Shown one piece after another: positions 58,341 through 64,000 of a stretch of DNA of 64,000 nt (positions within the stretch are counted from its first letter, which is position 1; each line of letters starts with the position of its first letter). Position numbers and translations under genes: made by a program. This DNA comes from Malus domestica (Eukaryota; Streptophyta; Magnoliopsida; Rosales; Rosaceae): contig NC_091664.1 in the NCBI RefSeq assembly GCF_042453785.1, positions 4,204,501-4,268,500 of the forward strand, given 5' to 3'. Under the pieces are notes generated by a model. The model was not told where the DNA came from, did not search any database, and saw only the letters and a list, made by a program, of their open reading frames with translations.

Positions 58341-58640
58341 CACAGTTGAACAATTCAAAATATAAGAAATAAAGACACCGAGAGAATTACGAGGTTTGTC
58401 AAAAACTTGTCTACGTCCCCAAAGAGATATTGTTATTTACTATGAGAATAACAGTACAAGTCATGAGTTAAATTGACATAACCCAATCTCAAATCCCTTA
58501 TACACCCACTCCTAGAATTTTCCTAAGAGTCTCATCCTACCCCAAGAGTTCTTTCATTAGAATAATATTCACTCTAGCTCTCTAGATTTTTATCAACCCA
58601 TGGTCAACCTTTCCCATGGGAGAGTCCGGTGCTCTCCCCC
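58340..58640 (-). mobile_element. Copia-type LTR fragment
   Basis: AAGACACCGAGAGAATTACG, AGGTTTGTCAAAAACTTGTC and TACGTCCCCAAAGAGATATT form the conserved LTR core of Tork-like copia elements (compare GACACCAAGATTTTAACGAGG in the intact element). No internal part is visible. Confidence 0.5.
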
Positions 58641-58741
58641 CTTGGATGCTTCTATGATGCTTACCTTCCCACTTTCCAATACCAAAAAGTCTTAAATTCA
58701 CATAACATAATCAACACCTAGCCTACCTAGCATGCACCATT

Positions 58742-59036
58742 TCTTCCTTTTTCCTTCTTCCCTTTTTTTTTCTCAAGCCACACCTGTGGCTTTTTCTCTT
58801 TTTTTTTTTTTTTTTTTTTTGCATCACAACTTCAAACGTCCGTAATTATACCATTATAATCCGGACTCACAAACAGTTTTCACCTATGCGTTCGTGATCT
58901 CGATATCTATTCAATAATATAATTTGTGACCTCGAATGGTCTACGGATTTTAAATAATGAATTTCTCGAAAAATATAAAATCTCAATAACACCAATACGT
59001 ATAATATAATAGTGAAATTCAGGAACGGGATTTCAC
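58742..59036. repeat. 3' end of TGTCACGCCCCGA-family LTR
   Basis: From TTCTTCCTTTTTCCTTCTTC and a long T run through TCCGTAATTATACCATTATAA to GGAACGGGATTTCACA. It gives the LTR terminus missing from 52687-55905. The LTR 5' part is absent. Confidence 0.6.
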
Positions 59037-59091
59037 ATGCTATATGTGTTTTCATAAAATATGAGGGTTAGTATGTTGATAACTGTTTTAC

Positions 59092-59116
59092 TATATATAT
59101 ATATATATATATATAT
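59092..59116. repeat. (AT)n microsatellite
   Basis: About 12 uninterrupted AT units after TTTTACT. It is inside duplication copy 2 only. Confidence 0.95.
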
Positions 59117-59584
59117 CAACTTGGTCCACTCATGTTTGTTTTGCGCCCCCTTCAGGACTTAGAATCGAGGCATACAATCCCGGCATCAAGGCACTTTCAC
59201 AGCGGTACCTTCGAGTCCTTTCGGTGTAGGACTCATTCTTTTATTCATTCAATTTTATATTATTTCTTTTAGTGTTCTAGTTAGTTGTATGCTCTGAATG
59301 CATTCCTTTTGTGCACATTAATTATATTTAAATTTCTTTAGTCTTATTCATATTTTAGTCCTCATGCATTCAATAAATGACTTTTGTCACCCTCAGGTGT
59401 CGGCCAACACGTGTTTATCCTGGTATTCGGGGAATATCGGGATCGGGGCATGTCATACATAATTACCATTTTACCATTTTTATGTAAATACTATGTATCA
59501 AAAGTGAGGGTAAAATAGAAAAAAATAAGGATATGATAATCATTTTCTTAAAAGATACAAAATTATTATTTTGTCTTCCTTATG

Positions 59585-59740
59585 TAATAATATTCAAAAA
59601 TTCCAAGCGTCAACTCCCGCTTGTCGGGAAGACTAGAAACTGGCACCATACAGCTCTTGATTGAGTAGAAAATCCTTTCAGAAATTCCAAGCGTAAAGAA
59701 AGGATTAGAAACTCTGCACCTCCAAAGTTCGTACTAGCTC
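59585..59740 (+). promoter_or_regulatory. Orphan RLK promoter cassette P, copy 2
   Basis: ATTCCAAGCGTCAACTCCCG, CTTGTCGGGAAGACTAGAAA, CTGGCACCATACAGC, then the GTAGAAAATCC block. It shares with the RLK3 cassette the loss of the CTCGGGTCAGTCAACA segment and the CTTGTCGGG change. No receptor gene follows. Confidence 0.75.
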
Positions 59741-59933
59741 ATTCACGCAAATATATTCAATTTTATTACTTCACTTGATTGAAACTGAAATATTATGTTT
59801 AATCTTATCAAACAAAAACTTTGAAGATTATCCATATATACACTATACAATTTACAATTTACTATTGGGTTGTTTTATTAACACCCCACGTATTGTTGAA
59901 TACATCCCACATCTACTTTTTCAATCAAAATTT

Positions 59934-60110
59934 ATCCCCTCCTGAGCATGGGGACCAGAGCCTGTTGAGCAGCCCATCTGAGCCCTTGAAATTTGATCAA
60001 ACGGCTGTAATTATTATAACTTTTAAAGGGACCTCCTGTTTGTAGCCGTTGAATTAAAGGTCCAGATGAGCTGCTCAGTAGGCTTCGGTCCCCATGCTCA
60101 GGAGGGGATC
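59934..60110. mobile_element. Inverted-repeat (MITE-like) element, copy 2
   Basis: Same element as 57215-57397, with the right arm somewhat shortened (GTTGAATTAAAGGTCCAG). It was carried by the segmental duplication, not inserted independently. Confidence 0.75.
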
Positions 60111-60545
60111 CGGTTCCCACCTCACATACTTTCCTATACTACCCTCACATCCCAAACTTTCTACATACACCCCACATTTTTTCACATACATTCAACATTC
60201 TCTCATTGTTCATTCTCACCACACCTCCAAATTTCAAGACTCTCGCTAAACATGTAAATGCTAATTATGAGGTCGACTACATGACATTCGATTGTTGGTT
60301 TATTTTATTGGTAGATCACAAATCTAGAATTTGTATCCTTCTCTGTTACTCCTTTAGAGTCAATCTCACAAAATTTTGACCCAAAAAAGAATGATAGGAC
60401 ATGGGTGAATTTTTTTTTTGTTTTTTTTCAAAATTATAATGGGTTCAATTCTTTTTACTGTACAAAACTTAAAAGAAAGTAGTGCTGACTGCCAAGCTCA
60501 CCACTTAGAGAAAATTTTGTTTATATATAATGTATTTATTCAATT

Positions 60546-60860
60546 TTTTTTTTGAGAAATTGAAATTTTGTTTTGGAGTAGTTATAGATTTTGACTACAA
60601 AAAAATGTTGTAGTTCTTACAAAATCCATAATGAAGTATGTCTGGTTACGAATTCATAACATTTTTTTATTTTTAGGGTTTTAGGGTTCGGGTTTATGAC
60701 GACCAATTCAGAGTTAGGGTTCATATTAGTAAATAATTTGTGTATTCTATTTCTTTTAAAATTTATAGGGCTAAATAGTCATTTTATGTTAAGATACATG
60801 AGTGATTTAATAATATATATTTATGTGAGATGTATTTAACAATATATGAGGTACTAATAA
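60546..60860. other. AT-rich spacer upstream of RLK3
   Basis: No gene is visible. TTTTTAGGGTTTTAGGGTTC lies near 60672. It joins RLK-type upstream flank (CCATCGTCAATCTTCAAACATAG) at about 60880. Confidence 0.5.
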
Positions 60861-60964
60861 AAAAACCCTTTACCATTACCATCGTCAATCTTCAAACATA
60901 GTTCTGTGGTCCAATTAGAATGGGGTGTGCCCCTTCCATGTTTACTATTCTACAAATCAGGACA

Positions 60965-61213
60965 TGGAGTTAGCGTGGTCATATTGAAGACTAATAATAA
61001 TATTCAAAAATTCCAAGCGTCAACTCCACGCTTGTCGGGAAGACTAGAAACTGGCACCATACAGCTCTTGATTGAGTAGAAAATCCTTTCAGAAATTCCA
61101 AGCGTAAAGAAAGGATTAGAAACTCTGCACCTCCAAAGTTGTTACTAGCTCCCATATTTATTTGTGACGCTTACAAACTGGCGAAAAAACATATCCTACT
61201 GCAACTCTAAACC
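60965..61213 (+). promoter_or_regulatory. RLK3 promoter cassette P
   Basis: Same cassette as upstream of RLK1, but only the first TTGAC core (GTCAAC at 61019) is left. CTTGACGGG reads CTTGTCGGG, and the CTCGGGTCAGTCAACA segment is deleted. The leader (GTTGTTACTAGCTCCCATAT) and start context match RLK1. Confidence 0.65.
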
Positions 61214-63572
61214 ATGACATTTCTTTATATGCTCCTGCTGCTGTCCGCATTCCCACTGATCAAAACGACATCAATATCGCCAAGACAACAAGCTGAATCG
61301 CTCATCAAATGGAAGGACGACTGGTCTTCATCACCTTCGCTACTCAATTCATGGTCCCTCACCAACCTCAACAGCCTCTGCAACTGGACTGCCATTTCCT
61401 GCTCCAAAACCAGAACGGTCTCCAAAATAGACCTCTCCAATATGTACATTATCGGATCACTGTCCCTTTTCGACTTTCCCTTATTTCCAAATCTCACCCA
61501 CTTCAATCTAAATGGCAACAATTTCCTAGGGCGTATACCGTATGCCATTGGAAATCTCTCCAGGCTCACATCTTTGGACTTGGGCAACAACTTGTTTGAT
61601 CAACAAATTCCATCTGAATTTACAGGCATGCCTTCATTGACGTTCCTCGACTTGTCTCAAAATAATTTGTTTGGCCAAATTCCAACTTCGATTGGCCAAC
61701 TTAGAAAGCTTCAGTACCTTGATCTTTCATACAACTCCTTAAACTCTTCTATCCCTCTCTCTGTAGGCCAACTCAGGGAGCTCCAGTACCTTGATCTTTC
61801 ATACAACTCCTTAAACTCTTCTATCCCTGTCTCTATAGGCCAACTCAGGGAGCTCCAGTACCTTGATCTTTCATACAACTCCTTAAACTCTTCTATCCCT
61901 TCTGAGCTTGGTCTTTGTACAAGCCTCACGCACTTGTACCTGGCTTCCAATAAACTCAACGGGGAACTGCCTCTGTCCTTGTTCAATCTGAACAACCTTG
62001 TCGAATTGGGTTTGGATAATAATCTATTTACTGGTCAAATCCTTCCTTCTCTGGTCTTCAATTGGACTAAAATGGTCTCTTTGCAACTTCAGTCCAATGA
62101 ACTCAGTGGGGAGATTCCTCAGAATCTAGGCAATTTATCTCAGCTTCAGCTGCTCGATTTGTCACACAACCATCTTTCAGGGCAAATCCCACCATTTGTC
62201 AACGTGTTATCTCTTCCTGACTTTGATTTTTCTTATAACAACTTGACTGGCCTAATCCCATACAACTTCCAATGGGCACCAGCAAATGCTTTTGCTGGAA
62301 ACTCTGGCTTGTGTGGGTATGTACAAGGACTAGACAGTATATCAACTTGCCCCAACAGAAATTCCGCAAAGAATAACAAAAGAGTTCTAATTGGTGTCCT
62401 TGTACCTGTTTGTGGTTTATTAATGGTTACAATTGTCATTGGTCTTATGTTCCGTAAAAAATCCAGTCTCGTTTTGAACAAAGTCAACACTTCTGAAAAC
62501 TTTGAGAGTTTGGAGTCAATGATATTGCAAGAGGAAGTAAAGTTTACGTTTGCGGAAGTTGTGAAGGCTGTAGATGACTTTCATGAGAAGTACTGCATTG
62601 GGACAGGAGGGTTTGGAAGGGTTTACAAGGCAGAGTTGCAATCAGGCCAAGTTGTTGCAGTTAAAAGGCTTAACATGTCAGACTCTAATGATATTCCAGC
62701 AATTAATCTCCATAGCTTTCAGAATGAAATCCGAACTTTGACAAGCATCCGGCACCGGAACATCATAAGGCTCTATGGCTTCTGTTCAAGAAGGGGGGGG
62801 TTGCATATTCCTGCTTTATGAATACTTAGAGAGAGGAAGCCTGGGAAAAACTTTGTATGGAGTTGAAGGTGTTAATGAACTTGGTTGGGCTACTAGAGTC
62901 AAAATTGTGCAAGGACTTGCTCATGCACTTTCTTACTTGCACCATGATTGCTCTCCACCAATTGTGCACCGTGACATAACCGTCAATAATGTATTGCTTG
63001 AGTCTAATTTCGAGGTTCGTCTCTCAGATTTCGGAATAGCCAGGTTATTGAGTACTGATTCATCCAACTGGACAGATATTGCTGGTTCGTTTGGCTACAT
63101 AGCACCAGGTAATGTAAACTTAATTTGTACATTTATGATTCATCTTTTTGCTTATTGGGATATGTTTTAAGGTAGCCAATTGTGTTTTTATTGATGTGTA
63201 GAGCTTGCATACACTATGCGAGTCACGGATAAATGTGATGTATATAGCTTTGGAGTGGTGGCGCTCGAAGTCATGATGGGAAGGCACCCAGGGGATATGC
63301 TAGAGTCCCAGCTACAAGAATCATCAAAATCAAGGAGGGACAATGTAGAATTGCTCCTGAAAGATTTGTTAGACCAAAGGTTGGAGCCGCCAACCAATGA
63401 ATCTGCAAAGGCAGTGGTGCTTGTGGTGACAATGGCCTTGGCCTGTATACGAACGCGTCCTGCGTCCAGACCCACGATGTTATTTGTGGCACAAAAACTC
63501 TCGGCTCAAACCCTGCCTTGCCTTCCCGAACCATTTGGTATGTTGACAATCAACAAGCTAATGGCACTATAA
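61214..63572 (+). pseudogene. RLK3: MIK2-like receptor kinase with a single-base frameshift
   Basis: Exons 61214-63108 and 63202-63572 with the same GT/AG intron as RLK1. Signal peptide ([15 protein letters not shown]), cap, a much shorter LRR array than RLK1, transmembrane segment and kinase are all present. The LRR array includes three near-identical 72-bp (24-residue) units at about 61685-61900 ([20 protein letters not shown]). In the kinase N-lobe the G-run at 62793-62800 has 8 G where RLK1 and RLK2 have 7, which shifts the frame and stops at 62819-62821. Everything downstream is otherwise open and conserved, including the exon 2 end ([10 protein letters not shown]). It is either a very recent pseudogene or a base-call error in a homopolymer. 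If intact it would be about 755 residues. Confidence 0.85.
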
Positions 63573-64000
63573 AAAATAAAACAAAAAAAGAAGACAAGGG
63601 CGAATAGCTCAAACTTCCCTTTTGTATTCCTACCACACGCAATTCCATCTAATTTCTCATGTAATAGATATTCAATACCGTAATTACTCATCTGTATTAT
63701 TTGTCGAATGCGGATTAATGTGTGATGAACTTTCTTAATCGTAATTGCATTAAACCGATAATCCATAATGTGTCAAAATAACTCCACAATTAATAAAAAG
63801 AAAATTGAATTATGGATTTGTGTCCTTCCTCTAGTTCAAAGAGCTACCCTAAAAAATTGAACCTACATGGATAATTTTCACCCTGGATTACTTTGAAAGC
63901 AAACACATATGGAACTACAGGATGCAATCTGACCTTGCATCTTTGAACCATGTCGCGCATCGAAGTACATTTGATCTTCCAGGCATTCTTAAACTTTTCC
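63573..64000 (+). repeat. RLK3 3' flank
   Basis: Paralogous to the flanks after RLK1 and RLK2. It ends in the GTACATTTGATCTTCCAGGC segment that precedes the U copies, so another U copy is expected just beyond the window. Confidence 0.8.

Larger units (their letters stand above)
58815..60545. repeat. Local segmental duplication, copy 2
   Basis: Counterpart of 55750-57850. It keeps about 200 bp (58965-59170) lost in copy 1 and lacks about 0.5 kb between the AATTATTATTTTGTC block (about 59570) and the P cassette. An (AT)n microsatellite lies at 59092-59116. Confidence 0.8.

Noticed and set aside
62793-62800. Programmed ribosomal frameshift in RLK3
   Set aside because: RLK1 and RLK2 have 7 G and need no shift, so an insertion or a read error is far simpler.
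1-64000. tRNA or rRNA genes
   Set aside because: The only tRNA-like signals (A and B boxes at 673-839 and 48869-49030) belong to SINEs; no cloverleaf or rRNA sequence was seen.

Overview
The window looks like nuclear DNA of a flowering plant: spliced genes, MDIS1-interacting-kinase-2 (MIK2)-type LRR receptor kinases, a NAC factor, an Ariadne-type ligase relic, Au-type SINEs, Ty1/copia and Ty3/gypsy elements. The large LTRs beginning TGTCACGCCCCGA and the MIK2-like cluster remind me of Rosaceae (apple/pear group). That placement is inference; nothing here proves the species.

Layout. 1-3.7 kb: 5' part of a spliced METTL18-like methyltransferase gene (minus), with a SINE in an intron. 3.8-12 kb: a MITE, then a decayed gene of unknown function ('U', minus) whose 3' flank holds a young but defective chromovirus (gypsy). 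13.2-18.0 kb: a nest of a hAT-like element, a 3.2-kb solo-type LTR inside it, and a ~0.9-kb tandem duplication across the LTR end. 18.4-21.6 kb: RLK1, the only intact receptor kinase gene. 22-23.8 kb: relics of U and of a second unknown gene 'A'. 23.9-26.9 kb: a 3.0-kb solo LTR with a perfect 5-bp target duplication. 26.9-32.1 kb: a NAC 3' fragment (minus) fused head-to-head with a 5'-truncated receptor kinase, RLK2 (plus). 32.7-38.3 kb: a complete Ty1/copia element, minus strand, one open gag-pol frame. 38.8-44.5 kb: U relic, NAC gene, acidic gene A, both genes on minus with homologous promoters. 46.4-49.4 kb: an Ariadne-type RBR ligase pseudogene. 49.6-56.2 kb: LTR fragments. 55.7-61.2 kb: a local duplication with three receptor-kinase promoter cassettes. 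61.2-63.6 kb: RLK3, complete except for one extra G. The next U flank starts at the right edge.

The organising principle is a duplicated module. The order RLK (+), fixed 3' flank, U (-) recurs, with NAC (-) on the left side of at least one RLK. The paralogues act as internal references: empty sites in one copy date and delimit insertions in another. RLK1 should be a plasma-membrane receptor with an extracellular LRR domain; by analogy with Arabidopsis MIK2 it may sense peptides in immunity or growth. RLK2 carries several lesions and is a pseudogene. RLK3 differs from an intact gene by one base in a G-run, which could be real or a sequence error.

I found no clearly new molecular system. The most interesting structures are the amplified promoter cassettes (with W-box-like motifs lost in two of them), the NAC/RLK fusion, the LRR-module duplications, and the two unrelated genes with homologous promoters.
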